From Chondrus crispus (lineage: Eukaryota; Rhodophyta; Florideophyceae; Gigartinales; Gigartinaceae): 64,000 nt of DNA. The stretch covers positions 62,001-126,000 of the forward strand of contig NW_005179094.1 in NCBI RefSeq assembly GCF_000350225.1, written 5' to 3'. The notes below the pieces were generated by a model. It did not search any database and was not told where the DNA came from. It saw only the letters and a list, made by a program, of their open reading frames with translations. Position 1 is the stretch's first letter, and each line of letters begins with the position of its first letter. Shown piece by piece: positions 31,229 through 42,700 of this stretch. The position numbers were made by a program, and so were the translations under genes.

Positions 31229-34200
31229 GTGGTACCGGGCCCACGGCGGGCGAGTACGGGCCACGGGGGATCCGCCTGTGCAGCAGACGGACGGGAGATT
31301 GGGGTGATTGGAACTGGGAGATTGGAGTTCAGTTTCTGGGGACTACAGTGCAGTGAAGAGGTACGCGTCATGTCGTCGCTACCAGATAAGATGTTGATCG
31401 GGAGGCGTTTCTGGCGGAAGATGGGACTGCACCTGGACTTGGAGCAGGACTGTGCTTCTGTAAAGTGGGGTGACAAACGGGTACAGGGACCGGTGGGCAG
31501 TCGCGTCAACCGGGGAAGGGATGAGTCTGGGGAATCTGTGCGCGCCGTGATCGAGGATGCAGATGTCGATCAAGCGCTCAAGGATATGGATTTCAGGGCA
31601 TTCTCTTCTAGTCCCGCGAAGCGCAATCACCTACGGAAGCTACTGTGGAAGCGCCGAGACATATTCAAAGGGCTGGGCAGGATTGCGGGAACGCAGCATG
31701 TCATTGCTCTGAAACCCGACGCCAAGCCTGTCTGCGAGCCCATTCGTCGCCGGTCGCCAAAGGAAGAGGAGGTGGAGCGTGCTGCAATGCACAAGCTCAT
31801 CAAGATGGGTGTACTGGAACCAGCAGTGTCCCCCTGGGCGGCGAACAATGTATTCGTCCGCAAGAAAGATGGGGGGATACGCGTGACATCGGACTTCCGA
31901 CGTCTCAATGATCTTACTGTAACGGACTCATACCCCATGGAGAACGTAAGAGATACACTGGACTGGCTCGCTACTAAGAAGGTGTTCTCTGTATTCGATC
32001 TAAAGGACGGGTTCTATCAGGTGGAACTTCATCCAGACTCACGAGCATGCACAGCGATACGTACTGTACTCGGTCTACTACAGTTCACGCGGCTCCCGCA
32101 AGGATTGAAGAACTCCCCCGGAACGTTTCAGAGAATCATCAACCTGATTCTGGGAGCACGTAAGGGACAAGATGTGCTGGCGTTCATGGATGACACCAGC
32201 ATCGGGACCGCTAATGAAGATGAGCATCTGGAATCCTTAGCTTCAATACTGGATATACTGTACGAGGCTGGCGTACGTCTCAAGCTGTCCAAGTGCGAAT
32301 TCGGTGTGCGTAGTGCGGAGATACTGGGACACGTTGTTGATGAACGTGGACTACGACCATCCGATAAGCACGTCGAGGCTATCCGACGCTTGGAGATGCC
32401 TCAGTCAGGAGACGAGCTGATGCGCTTCCTCGGGCTGGTGAACTACTTTGCTGATTTCGTAGACCACTTCGCGGAAACCGCTGCGCCACTGTATGAAGTA
32501 CTGAAGGGCACAGGGTTCTCTAAGAAGCGTCGGCATGGACAACGGCTGGTGATACCGGATTGGAAGGAGCGATGGGGAGCAGTACAGACGAAGGCCTGGG
32601 AGGAATTGAAGGAATCGTTGTGCGACCCGGAGATTCTGGCTGCGCCAGTGCGCGGAGCTCCCAAGCAAGTCATGACTGACGCTAGTGCTTACGGGCTGGG
32701 TGGGGTGCTACTGCAGCAAGAGAAGGACGGCAAGTGGCGCCCAGTATCGTTTACCAGCCGGACTCTGAAGAAGTCAGAACGCAACTACGCCCCGACCGAA
32801 CGAGAATGCTTGGCAGTAATCCATGCATTGCTCAAATGGCGGCACTACCTACACGGCGAACAGTTTACTGTAGTCACGGACCACATGTCGTTGAAATGGT
32901 TGCTGAGTCTAAAGGACCCCCGTGAGAAGTTAGCACGGTGGGTGATAGACGTGCAGGACTTCGACTTTATAGTTGAGCACCGTGCCGGCCCAGAATTGGT
33001 AGTACCGGACGCACTCAGTAGGGATGCTGTACCCAAGCCGCTCTGTCAGCGCTGCTACTGTCCTATTGACAAGCTAAGGATGGAGGAGCTGGGTCAAGCG
33101 GAAGCAGACGAGCAAGTGGCAGCGGTAAACGAGGCTGTCGCACCAACCATCACGGGACTGGGGGCGCCGGGAACGGGACCTACGGACGGACAGCTGCGAG
33201 CTGCGCAGGTCGCGGAGTACGGCGATTTGGAGGAGCACGCACGGACTAGCAAGAGATTTCTGGTGGACGATGTCGGGTTGCTACGCATCGCCAAGCGAGA
33301 TGAATTGCCAATAGTGCTGCCGAGGGCGATGGTCAAGGATGTGCTGACGTTCGTTCATGGGTCAAGACTGACAGGACACTACGGACTACAGAGGACGATG
33401 GCTAAGCTGCTGGGTCGCTTCTGGTGGAAGGGCATGGCTCGAGACGTTGCACGCTTCGTCAAGGACTGTCTACAGTGTACTGTAGCCGAGGACCGGCAAC
33501 CGGGAATCCAGGCGTTACTGGAGCTGAGGCATCCAGAAAGACGGTTCCAACTAGTCGCATTCGACGTGCAGACAATTACACCCCGGACGAAGAAAGGTAA
33601 CATCAAGGTATTAGCTATAATTGATGTGTTCACCCGGTTCGTACGGGCGAAAGCAATCCCGGACGAGAAAGCTGAAACCATAGCCAGGGTGCTTATTGAG
33701 GAGTGGATATCAGTGTTTGGTCTGATGGAAGGGATGTTGTCAGATGGAGGAACGAACATCGTTAGCGATGTAATCAAGGAGCTCTACAGTATGCTGGGAA
33801 TCGGACGAATTCAGACATACCCGCTGCACCCTCAAGCAAACGGTACAGTTGAACGCTGGAACAGGACGCTGACTCGGGACCTAGCCAGCTTCATGACGAC
33901 TGGGGATGCGGACTGGGATGAGCATATGGCTCTGGCATGCCTTCGATACAATACTGGCATATGCGCGGGTACCGGCATGACGCCCTACAAAGCTATGTTC
34001 GGCGTGGAAGCCTTCGAGGCATGGGGGGAAGTCGACCGGGCCTGCTTCGAGGATGAGCCGGACAGTCTCGCTAAACGACTGGCACTGCTACACCAGCAGC
34101 TGCTGGGGAAAGGCAACAAGTCCAGGGCCCGGGCGAAGAAGCAGTTCGATAAGAAAGTGAACCCGGAGGAGTACCAGGTTGGGGACAGGGTGCTGTTGTG

Positions 34201-34444
34201 GTCGGTCAAGGTCAGCAAGGCGGAGGGCAAGAAGATTGTCAAGCCGTGGATCGGTCCGTACACTGTACTGTCTAGGCTGGGACGTGTCGGGTACGAATTG
34301 AAGGCTGAGGTGGGGAACAGTGTAGGACGAGTCCACGCGAACCGTTTGCGGAAGATTCCGGATGGTGTGGTGGAGACTGGCAACCCAGAGAACGGGGTGT
34401 TTCCCGACAGCCTACGGACACTGGACTGCATCGTCACAACGTAA
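31229..34444 (+). CDS. E pol (RT, RNase H, integrase)
   Basis: An open frame of about 1070 residues, with a leading part that follows a retropepsin-like stretch. The reverse transcriptase has KKDGGIRVTSDFRRLND, LPQGLKNSPGTFQ and an FMDD active-site box where most Gypsy elements have YLDD or YVDD. RNase H has TDASAYGLGGVLLQQ and TERECLAVIHALLKW. The integrase has an HHCC zinc finger (GHYGLQRTMAKLLGRFWW and DCLQC) and the D,D,E core (SDGGTNI, ANGTVERWNRT). No chromodomain follows. The RT-RNase H-IN order is Ty3/Gypsy. Pol is not in the frame of gag; this family often uses frameshifting, but I cannot show that here. Confidence 0.88.
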   Translation: MVPGPRRASTGHGGSACAADGREIGVIGTGRLEFSFWGLQCSEEVRVMSSLPDKMLIGRRFWRKMGLHLDLEQDCASVKWGDKRVQGPVGSRVNRGRDESGESVRAVIEDADVDQALKDMDFRAFSSSPAKRNHLRKLLWKRRDIFKGLGRIAGTQHVIALKPDAKPVCEPIRRRSPKEEEVERAAMHKLIKMGVLEPAVSPWAANNVFVRKKDGGIRVTSDFRRLNDLTVTDSYPMENVRDTLDWLATKKVFSVFDLKDGFYQVELHPDSRACTAIRTVLGLLQFTRLPQGLKNSPGTFQRIINLILGARKGQDVLAFMDDTSIGTANEDEHLESLASILDILYEAGVRLKLSKCEFGVRSAEILGHVVDERGLRPSDKHVEAIRRLEMPQSGDELMRFLGLVNYFADFVDHFAETAAPLYEVLKGTGFSKKRRHGQRLVIPDWKERWGAVQTKAWEELKESLCDPEILAAPVRGAPKQVMTDASAYGLGGVLLQQEKDGKWRPVSFTSRTLKKSERNYAPTERECLAVIHALLKWRHYLHGEQFTVVTDHMSLKWLLSLKDPREKLARWVIDVQDFDFIVEHRAGPELVVPDALSRDAVPKPLCQRCYCPIDKLRMEELGQAEADEQVAAVNEAVAPTITGLGAPGTGPTDGQLRAAQVAEYGDLEEHARTSKRFLVDDVGLLRIAKRDELPIVLPRAMVKDVLTFVHGSRLTGHYGLQRTMAKLLGRFWWKGMARDVARFVKDCLQCTVAEDRQPGIQALLELRHPERRFQLVAFDVQTITPRTKKGNIKVLAIIDVFTRFVRAKAIPDEKAETIARVLIEEWISVFGLMEGMLSDGGTNIVSDVIKELYSMLGIGRIQTYPLHPQANGTVERWNRTLTRDLASFMTTGDADWDEHMALACLRYNTGICAGTGMTPYKAMFGVEAFEAWGEVDRACFEDEPDSLAKRLALLHQQLLGKGNKSRARAKKQFDKKVNPEEYQVGDRVLLWSVKVSKAEGKKIVKPWIGPYTVLSRLGRVGYELKAEVGNSVGRVHANRLRKIPDGVVETGNPENGVFPDSLRTLDCIVTT

Positions 34445-34471
34445 GTACGAAGGAACAAGGAGAACGGGGAA

Positions 34472-34771
34472 ATGGAGCGTCATTTCAAAGTTCGTATCAG
34501 TGGGAGTCGCTCTAGCTGCTGGACTCCAGAGTCAGACCTGCCCACTACCATCATCAAGCTGTATGACAGCCGGGAGGGGGCCGCGACAGGGAGCGGGACG
34601 TCGCCAACGCAACTGGAGGCTGAGGACTCAGGGGAAGAGAGCGATGAGGCTACGGAGGGGGTCGCGCGTTTGGTCGAGGCGGTGGGCTACCGGAGGTTGG
34701 CTACGTGGGTGAACTGTGAAGGTGGAGGACTGATGCGGAGGGCAGACGCGGAGGACCTGGGTGGTGCGTAA
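34472..34771 (+). CDS. E third ORF of 99 residues, function unknown
   Basis: A small frame between pol and the 3' LTR, starting MERHFKVRISGSRSSC. It is acidic in the middle (AEDSGEESDEATEGVA), with no signal peptide or membrane segment, so it is not an envelope-like protein. Its position, directly after pol in a very young element, makes it worth noting. It could equally be an untranslated spacer that happens to be open. Confidence 0.35.
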   Translation: MERHFKVRISGSRSSCWTPESDLPTTIIKLYDSREGAATGSGTSPTQLEAEDSGEESDEATEGVARLVEAVGYRRLATWVNCEGGGLMRRADAEDLGGA

Positions 34772-34828
34772 AGGAGGACCCGCGAGTTGGGCGAAGCCGC
34801 GCGGCGGACTGAGGCTACAATGCACGAA

Positions 34829-35199
34829 TGTTGCACCTGCAGGGCCACGGATGGGAAGGGTCGGTAGAGCGCCGTGTGAATTATGGCGCACTATTCAAAT
34901 AATGATGATATGCATTTATTAGCCCGCCCTCTTGCTTGCATTTGATAGCAAATGCAAGAAGGTACTGTACTGTTCGTATACTGTAACTGGTAGATGGTGT
35001 CTATTTAAGGCACCGGGCCCACGGTCCAATGGGGCCCGGCATCCAACTATCGAGAAGTAAATCAATTGTGTACTGTCAACGGTGTTGTTTCTGTTGTGGC
35101 TGTTTGTCACTGTAGACAGCTGCCTGCTGTCGCCAACCTGGGTCGCCTGTCTGGCTCCCGGGTCTACCGCCAAGGCGCTCACGTCTGTAAGACGTGACA
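34829..35199 (+). repeat. 3' LTR of E (371 bp)
   Basis: Same length and ends as the 5' LTR; the one visible difference is T/C at 29577/35168. It is preceded by GGCTACAATGCACGAA, not a purine tract, and followed by the target duplicate GCAC. Confidence 0.92.
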
Positions 35200-35478
35200 G
35201 CACCCCTCGTTCTCATATTTGTAGTCACAGACGGCTCTGCGGAAGGTGAATTTCCCGAATTTACACGTGTCTGTTGTGAGTCACATTTCCAAATTTTACG
35301 AAGTCATATATGCAGTGCGTAAACTCTCTATTCAAAGAAGCATTTATGAGCAACTTTAAAACCTTTGGTTTCGTATTGGAAACTGTGCAACTACTTCGTA
35401 CTCTTCCCGTTTAAAAATCAAACATGCAACTTTAGTGAATTCTTAAACAACCGGTTGGAGATGCTCTTAATTGGAAAT

Positions 35479-35772
35479 TGTTGAAGTGTCACTTAGTCAC
35501 CCTAGTATCTCAGAAGTGTCGAAGTATCTAGAGCATTCTACAGCCCTCCATGATGTTCCATACTAGAGACATCTAGAAAAGGCTATAATAGAACAGTGTA
35601 GAAGTTACAGTATACTGTGGATGGTTCTGGAATAGATGGAACTTTCTAGAACTCAACTAGAACAAGAGTTACTGTACTGTAGAACTGCATAAATACCGCG
35701 CGTCAGTTGGGACTCAGTACCAAATAGACTTTAAGTGCGAAACACGTTGGCAAATTCCATAACCTTTCTATA
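35479..35772 (+). repeat. 5' LTR of F (294 bp)
   Basis: It starts TGTTGAAGTGTCAC and ends CTTTCTATA. It contains many TCTAGA-type hexamers and GTTACTGTACTGTAG, and a CATAAATACC box near 35690. Confidence 0.85.
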
Positions 35773-35786
35773 GGTTATGGGCACAG
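35773..35786 (+). promoter_or_regulatory. Probable half-tRNA primer site of F
   Basis: Directly after the LTR the sequence reads GGTTATGGGCACAG. GGTTATGGGC resembles the complement of an initiator-Met tRNA anticodon stem-loop rather than a tRNA 3' end. This is the known priming mode of Drosophila copia and Ty5. The match to this organism's tRNA is inferred. Confidence 0.45.
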
Positions 35787-36395
35787 AAACGTAACCACTG
35801 CGTCAATTATCTACCTGTATTCGCCTTCAATCTCATCGTCAGTCGCAAGCCCAAGTCGAACAAGGGCCGAAGAACACTCCGTCGCTCGACCCAACACAGC
35901 CTTGTAGAGGAAAAGTTCCGTCGGTGAGACATAGTGAGTGTTAACCAAGCATCATTACAAGAACTGTTTCATTCAAATACAGTACCATTAACAGTGTCAA
36001 CCAAGCAATTACAAGTTCATTGTTAATTAAGAACTGTACCATCAATCAAGATGGAAGACTCGAGGACGGACATGATCGATACAAGTCGCTATCAGATTCC
36101 AGCCTTGACTACTGATAACTGTTTTATGTGGTCCCACAAGATGGAGTTCGTGCTCCGTGGTAAGGGGCTCTGGGAAATTGTAACAGGAGAAGAAGCAGAT
36201 CCCACGGATGCTACTGAGAAAGTCAAGTATGAAAGACGTCGAGATCTTGCTTTAACGAACATCATTCGAACAATTGACGATTCTTGCAACGCTGCCGTCA
36301 TCACACTTCGTGATCCCAAACAAATCTGGGATACATTGAAAGAAATGTATGAGGCGGTACCAGAAGCTCGCATAGACGCCTATCTTAGTCAGTAT

Positions 36396-37071
36396 TGTAG
36401 TATAACGACCGTCGCGCGCGCGGGGAGGTTATTAACTGTGCGGCCGTGCACGGTGCACACGTGGGCGGGTGTGCCCACGTGTAGGGAGCGCGCACGTTGA
36501 CCAACCAGCCGTGGCGTGGCGCACGTGTACAGTAGCACACGTGTCGTCCGTGCAGTAGTCTACGCGTGTTACGTGTGCGCGTTAGCACACGTGTCGTCCG
36601 TGCGGTAGTCTGTAAGCAACACGCGTGTACAGTATTGCACACGTGTAGTAGCAGCGTCCGTGCGGTAGTAGTAATTATGGCGCTAGCTTTTTAATTGTGT
36701 ACAGTACCCGGCACGCTCTAGGCGGCAGGTACTGTACTACTGTATACTGAGACAGGTGTCCAAGGCGTCCCTCTGAGGGGTTAAGACCTGACACCCGTCC
36801 CCACCAGTAAACTGGGGCAAGCTCGCCCCCGTCCCTTTCGCGCCTATATACGTCCGTTTCGGTTGTCTATCGCGCGCGCTGGCTTCTAACCCGTTATCGG
36901 TCTCTCCCGTTCACGCACCACGGGGAGACTGCGCATAACCGGCCAGTGAGCCACTCCCTTTTCGCGAGCTCGTCCGATCGGTTCAATTAGCGCGTCGCGT
37001 CCACGCCGCGTGCTCCCTCGCTAAAGCCTCTGCCTCTCACCCAACCCAGGGCGGAGAGGAGTTATATCACA
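36396..37071 (+). repeat. 5' LTR of A-2 (676 bp)
   Basis: It starts TGTAGTATAACG and ends GTTATATCACA, so its ends are inverted repeats. A CACGTGT-rich minisatellite with units of about 60 bp lies at about 36.53-36.68 kb. A CTATATACG box lies at about 36845. Confidence 0.9.
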
Positions 37072-37074
37072 TTT

Positions 37075-37093
37075 TGGTACTCTTGTGGAGGGG
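37075..37093 (+). promoter_or_regulatory. Primer-binding site of A-2
   Basis: TGGTACTCTTGTGGAGGGG, three bases after the LTR, identical to the sites of A-1 and G. Confidence 0.72.
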
Positions 37094-37161
37094 ATAGCTC
37101 TAGAGGTTGAGCCGCACGCGTAGTCGCTCGATCGCGTGCAGAACCGTACGGACGGAAAAGG

Positions 37162-39688
37162 ATGAGAAATCACCGCGTCGATCGCGAAGCGTATTCGACG
37201 ATGATCCGACCGGAAGAAGGGGGAGACTCCGCCTCCGGGCGTCTGAACACCCGCAGTGGCAGTGGCGCACCGCGCCCCCTGGTGGAGAACCCGGAAGCCC
37301 TGCTGCGACCACCACCGCGACCGGGCCGCACGCGAGCGTCCGCATCGGATGTTACGCCGGCCGTGTCGGCAGGCACTGAGAATCGCGTCCAATGGATGGT
37401 CGACGCGATTCAGCCGAGCATCCAAGGCCTGGGTCGAGGAGTTCCTCGCTACGGAACTCCCCCAGGTAGCGCGCGTATGCCTCGACCGAACGGTGCCCGC
37501 GCTCGTGGACGCGCACATACGCAGCGCGATACCACCGCTTTTGGACGAACTTCTACCCGCTCAAGTCCAATGCGAGGTGGTGACCGCGCTCACCACTGTG
37601 GATGAAGAATCCCCGTCCGATACGGCTCTAAAGGGAGCGATCAGCTCCGCCGTGGCCAATCGTCTGGCCACAACCTTCGCCGGAGCAGGAGTCGACGCAC
37701 GCGAGCAGCGCGACTCAACCGCTCCGGATTCTACGCTAACGCACGCTGAACCGATCGGCGCCGCACCCGGGATTGGTACAATGGCCCCTCACCCGGAGGG
37801 TAAGACCATTTACCTCCCACCAATTTATGGTGCTACAGGAGGGCCCACAGAAAATGGCCCTCCCCTACTCGCCGATACGGCTGGCCTCCGCGGGACAGAA
37901 AACCGCCTGGGGCGCTTTGCGACAGAAAAGCGACAGCCGTATCGGTCGAGCAGAAGAAGCGCACCCGGCGCTCAAGGGTACACCTCGGAGGGTACAGAAA
38001 ACCCCTCCGAGGAAGAAGACACAAGACGTCGCCACAGGGCGACGCGCAAGAACCGCGACGGACGCTACGCGCGATACCGCGATGCCGGAGGGGTCGGTTA
38101 CCCCTCCGATGATAACCGCGAAGGACGCTATACGCGATACCGCGATGCCGGAGGAGGTGGATACCCCTCCGATGACGAGGACACCGAGTCGGACGGATCG
38201 CGCAGAAGTGCCCGCAGAGGCCGCAATGCGTGCGACCGACGTCGGTTCCGGCGAGAAGACTCCGATCCGGAGGGCTACAGTAGCCCCAGCGGAGAAGAAG
38301 ACCGCCATCACAGGGGCAGAGACCGCCGGTCTGCCCCGAGGCGGGATCCGAAACGGTTGCCGGTGATCAGACCGCTGAACGACCTGTTCACCAAGGCCGT
38401 CGACTACCGCACGTATAGGCTGGAAAATCGCAGCGCGCGCTACGACGCGAGTACCGCGCGGCGAGTTAACCGATATCGGAAGAAGTTGGACGTCCAGCTG
38501 AAAACCCACACATTCGGTGGTCAAGATCCAATCGCGGTGCTAGGGTTTCTCGCGCGCTTCAAGATGGCCTGCGACCACAATGGGGTCAGCGAAGGCGCGG
38601 CCGTATGGTGTTTCCAGTTCTATTTGACTGGGCAGGCTCACGCCTTGCTCCAGTCCAGGCTACACGGGAACACCATGGCGGTCGATGCGGAGCAGCGCGA
38701 TATGCTCGAAACCTACGCAGAAGTTGTTAACTTTTTATTGCGCACGTACGCGACTGACGAAGTTATTTCCGAAGCGGTCGGTGATGTCACCTCCTTCCGC
38801 CAGAGCTCTAATATGACGGAGGAGGTGTACAGTAACCAGTTGTGAGACAAGGCGTTGCGCTGCGGAACCGTATTTTCGGACAGGCGCTTGAAGTCCCTTT
38901 TCGTTGAGGGACTTCTGCCAGCGACGTGCGCGCAGGTGCGGAATTATCTCGCGACGCATCCGGGCGTGGACTACCAAGCGGTGTCACGCTACGCGCAAGC
39001 GATAGGCGAGACGCACCGCTCGGCTCGAAGACAGGCGACCTCGCTCGCGTCGCCTCAAGCACTGTCCGATTCGGTGAGAAGGTTCACGCGCAACGCGCGG
39101 ACAAGGCCCGTGCTGTCGGTCGAGTCCCTGTCTGAACTCCGGACAGCGCGCGGAACCGAAACGGAGGAGATACTGGCGGTGACGGACCAGTCGGCGACGC
39201 CGAGCTCGCTTAGCTCGCGGCCGACTAGCTACCATCCGTCTCCTGCCTCGTCCCCGGCGGGCGCACCGATGGCGCCCGCCCAACGTGGTGACGCGCGCGC
39301 ATATCCGTACGGAAGGCCAGTACAGAACCAGCGGGTCCGGTTCTTCAATCAAGGATTACCTGGACCCCCGCCGTGTCGGTTCTGTCTGGACCTGACCTAC
39401 CGACAGGAGCAATGTCCTGTGGTGGCGGATAGCGCGCTGCGTTCGAAGCTCTTGCAGGCCCGCGAGGCCAATTACCAAAAGCTTCGGATCCGTCAAGGTC
39501 TCCGCCCAGGCTCGCCGTTCGAGCGTCAACCGCCGACCGCGTGGCGAAATTCGCGTGCGCAGGCTCCCACGGGCATCAACGTGGTCGAGCCGCGCGAGAC
39601 CGTCCAATCGGAAGAACCCGCGTTACCGCTGACGGACGAGGGGCCCGAGGACCTTGGGTTGACGGGGGAAGCCGGGGAGGACGCGTAG
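37162..39688 (+). pseudogene. A-2 gag region
   Basis: It starts MRNHRVDREAYSTM like A-1. It has an Arg/Asp-rich part with two GRYxRYRDAGGxGYPSD repeats, a capsid-like part around 38.5-38.85 kb (VLGFLARFKMACDHNG) and a cysteine cluster CRFCLDLTYRQEQC near 39.37 kb in place of a standard knuckle. It is a fossil structural gene. Confidence 0.75.
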
Positions 39689-39779
39689 AGGCGTCGACGA
39701 TCCTCCCCGTGCCAAGCCTCAATAAACAAGGCACCCCGTCGACCGCTTCGGTACGCGCGCAATCGCAGAGCCGAACGGA

Positions 39780-42700
39780 CGAAGCGGCAATTTGCTTCTT
39801 CAAGAAGCAAAATTACAAGGTCACCGCAACGGTCGGACAACGACGCGCGATGATGCGCACCATCACGCCGGTTCTAGATTCGGGCGCCGGCCCCAATCTA
39901 ATCCACCTACGCTGTGTGGCAGAACCGTGGCGCGCTGCCATCCAGTCCGCGCGGAGCCCGCCGCTCATCGACGCTTCGAATAGGTCGATGAAGGCCCTCG
40001 GCGAGCTCAAGCTGTACGTCCGGATTGGTAAGTTCGTCGCGCGCGTACCGTTCTTGGTCGTCACCAACCTCGCGGTGGACTGTATCCTCGGAACCACGTT
40101 CCTGGATCGCCACGTGAAGGCGATCCTGCCACCGCAGAGGAAGGTGCTGTTCCATCATGCGCCGTCCGTAGCGCTGACGGGAGTCACACCCTCGAGGCAC
40201 GACCGCAAGATGGCCTCGAGGGGACCGTCGCAGCAGCTCCCGCAGGAGGAAAATTCGGCCGACCGGAAGCGCGCGCAGTTCCCGACGAACGTACCGTCAC
40301 GGAAAATTCGCGTGGTCAAGGGGGTGACGATACCCCCGATGACCCAAGCGATGGTACGCGTCGCAGCACCGGTTGGGGGGCTTTGCTTCCTGCAAAACCA
40401 CCCCAAAACGGCGCATAAGAATTTATGCCTGATGGCCCAGGGGGTCATGGACCTCTTCCCGGGCGAGCCGTTTACGGTGCTTGTTAGCAACTTCGGAAAC
40501 CGCACGGCCCACGTCCCCAAGCATACCGCTGTTGGTCTCGCGTTGCCATCCCCCACACACATCCTGACACTTGGCGTGCCGGTCCCCGGAGAGGCCGACG
40601 CTAAGGAAGGGGGAGGGAACAAAAATAATTCCTCGACCGCTGCGGAGGAACAGGCGCGACGCGAACCAGTTACGGACGACAGCAGAAGACAATCCTCCAC
40701 CGCTACGGGAGGATACGCGGGTCGCAAAGAACCCGCTACGGACGAAGGCAGGATTAATTCCCCACCCGCGGGGGAATGTGCGCGACGAGAAGGACCCGTT
40801 ACGGACGATGGCAGAATTAAATCCACCACCGCTACGGTAGGAGGGGCGCGACGCGAAGAACCGAAAACGGACGACGCCCGCAGTGGCAATCCCGCTAACG
40901 CGGATGAGCGGACCGATACGGACGCGGAGAAGACCCGCTCGTGGGAAGAAGACGTCCATATTGGTGCAGAAGACAGTACCGTCCGGTCGGAAATTATGGA
41001 CATGCCGTCCGAGTTCAAGGACATGTGGTCCGGCCACTTGGGTAAGATCGATGCTACGAAGCATCGCATCGAGCTGAAGCCCGGTGCGAAGCCGATCTAC
41101 CAAGCACCCTACCGAGCCGGACCCACCGCGCGCGAGAAGGAGAAGAACGAAATCGACCGCATGCTGCGCGCGGGAGTCATCGAACCGACATCGGCCGAGT
41201 GGGCGAGCCCCGTGGTCTTCGTCCCTAAAAAGGACGGGACCATGCGGTTCTGCGTGGACTATCGCAAGCTAAACGCCGTTACGGTTCGCGACTCCTACCC
41301 ACTACCGCGCATGGACGAATGTATCGACTCGCTCGGCGATGCCACTGTCTTTACCACGCTAGACTGTAATAGCGGGTATTGGCAGGTGGAGATCGCCGAG
41401 GAGGACCGCGATAAAACAACGTTCGCGTCGCATTCGGGCCTCTACCGCTTTCTACGCATGCCGTTCGGTCTCAAAAACGCGCCCGCGACATTTCAACGAG
41501 CGGTCGACATCATCCTGTCCCGCGTGAAATGGGAGACCGCGTTGGTCTACCTCGATGACGTCATTGTCTACTCGCGAACCGTTACGGAACATATGGCACA
41601 CGTGCGCGAAGTACTACGGCTTCTACAAACCGCGGGCGTGTCGCTAAAATTGGCGAAGTGCGCGTTTTTCGACACCTCCGTAACCTATCTCGGGCACGTC
41701 ATTCGTCCGGGACGGTTGGAGGTGGAGCGACGCAACGTCATCGCGATCAAGCGCGCGCGCGCGCTTACGAACCAAACGGAACTGCGATCCTTTCTCGGGA
41801 TGTGCAACGTGTACCGACGGTTTGTCCAAGGATTCGCGAAGATCGCCGCGCCGCTGAATAAGAAGACCGGCAAGAATCAGCCCTACGAGTTCGAGATCTT
41901 AACCGATGCGGAATACGCGGCGTTTGAGGAATTGAAGCGGCGCCTCGTGTCGCCGCCAATCCTCGCGCTGCCCCGCTACGGACGGAAATATACGCTGGAC
42001 ACCGACGCGTGCTGACACCAAGTGGGTTGCGCCCTTCTACAGGAGCAGCCCGATGGAGGTACTGGACCGATCGGATATTGGAGCCGTGCGTTGACCGACG
42101 CGGAGCGCAATTATACGACTACCGAAAAGGAATGCTTGGCCGTAGTGTGGAGCATCCTCACCCTACGGCCGTACCTATACGGAAGCGCGTTCAACCTCCG
42201 CACGGATCACGAGGCCCTACGCTGGGTCCTCAATTTTCGCGGACAGTTCCGGTCGGCTCGCTCGCTGGCGCCTGCGCTTGGCGGAGTACGACTACGAGGT
42301 ACAGTACCGCCCAGGCGTGAAGCACCAACTCGCGGACGGTGTATCGCGCTTACGTACCGATGGAGGAGACACCGAACCGGTCGATGATGAGGTGCCGTGC
42401 TTCGCGGTCCAGTACGATGAGGGCAGCGAGGCCCTCCTGGACAATGTGCACTGGGACCCGCCGCAAGACCGTCCGGACGGTTGTCACGCGCTCGCGATAA
42501 CTCCCGAGGAACGCGACGCTGCGTCCATCTCGGTTGAGGAATTTTTACGCAAACAACCTGAGGACGCCTTCTGTCGCTTCGCCGCGGAGACCGTCGGGAC
42601 GCCGAACTCGAAGTTCGACATCGACCGCTACGGCTTCCTCGTAAGGACGTCGCCGCTGGACGGGACCCTGCAGCGCGTGGTACCTACTCGGTTGCGCCCC

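Larger units (their letters stand above)
29238..35199 (+). mobile_element. Gypsy retrotransposon E, near-whole and very young
   Basis: A 5962-bp element with two 371-bp LTRs that differ at one visible base, and a 4-bp target duplication GCAC (29234-29237 and 35200-35203). It carries gag, pol and a short third ORF, all on plus. The single LTR difference implies a recent insertion. It looks near-whole, with perhaps one or two breaks. Unusually, no TGG-type primer site follows the 5' LTR and no purine tract precedes the 3' LTR. It lies inside the Harbinger transposon, just upstream of the transposase gene. Confidence 0.9.
26500..35466. mobile_element. Two-gene PIF/Harbinger DNA transposon, interrupted by Gypsy E
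   Basis: It holds the two proteins typical of PIF/Harbinger: a Myb/SANT-like protein on plus (26710-27984) and a DDE transposase on minus (28035-29183), tail to tail with 50 bp between stops. E (29238-35199) is inserted 55 bp beyond the transposase start. Beyond E, 35204-35466 is the right terminal segment of the transposon, ending in a TIR (CAACCGGTTGGAGATGCTC) followed by TTA, a standard Harbinger TWA target. The left terminus is not identified, so the start given is approximate. Without E the element would be about 3 kb. Confidence 0.75.

Noticed and set aside
34472-34771. An envelope gene in element E
   Set aside because: The ORF is short, acidic, and has no signal peptide or membrane segment.
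37865-38524. A minus-strand frame of about 219 residues in A-2
   Set aside because: It is the antisense of the Arg/Gly/Asp repeat region of gag.
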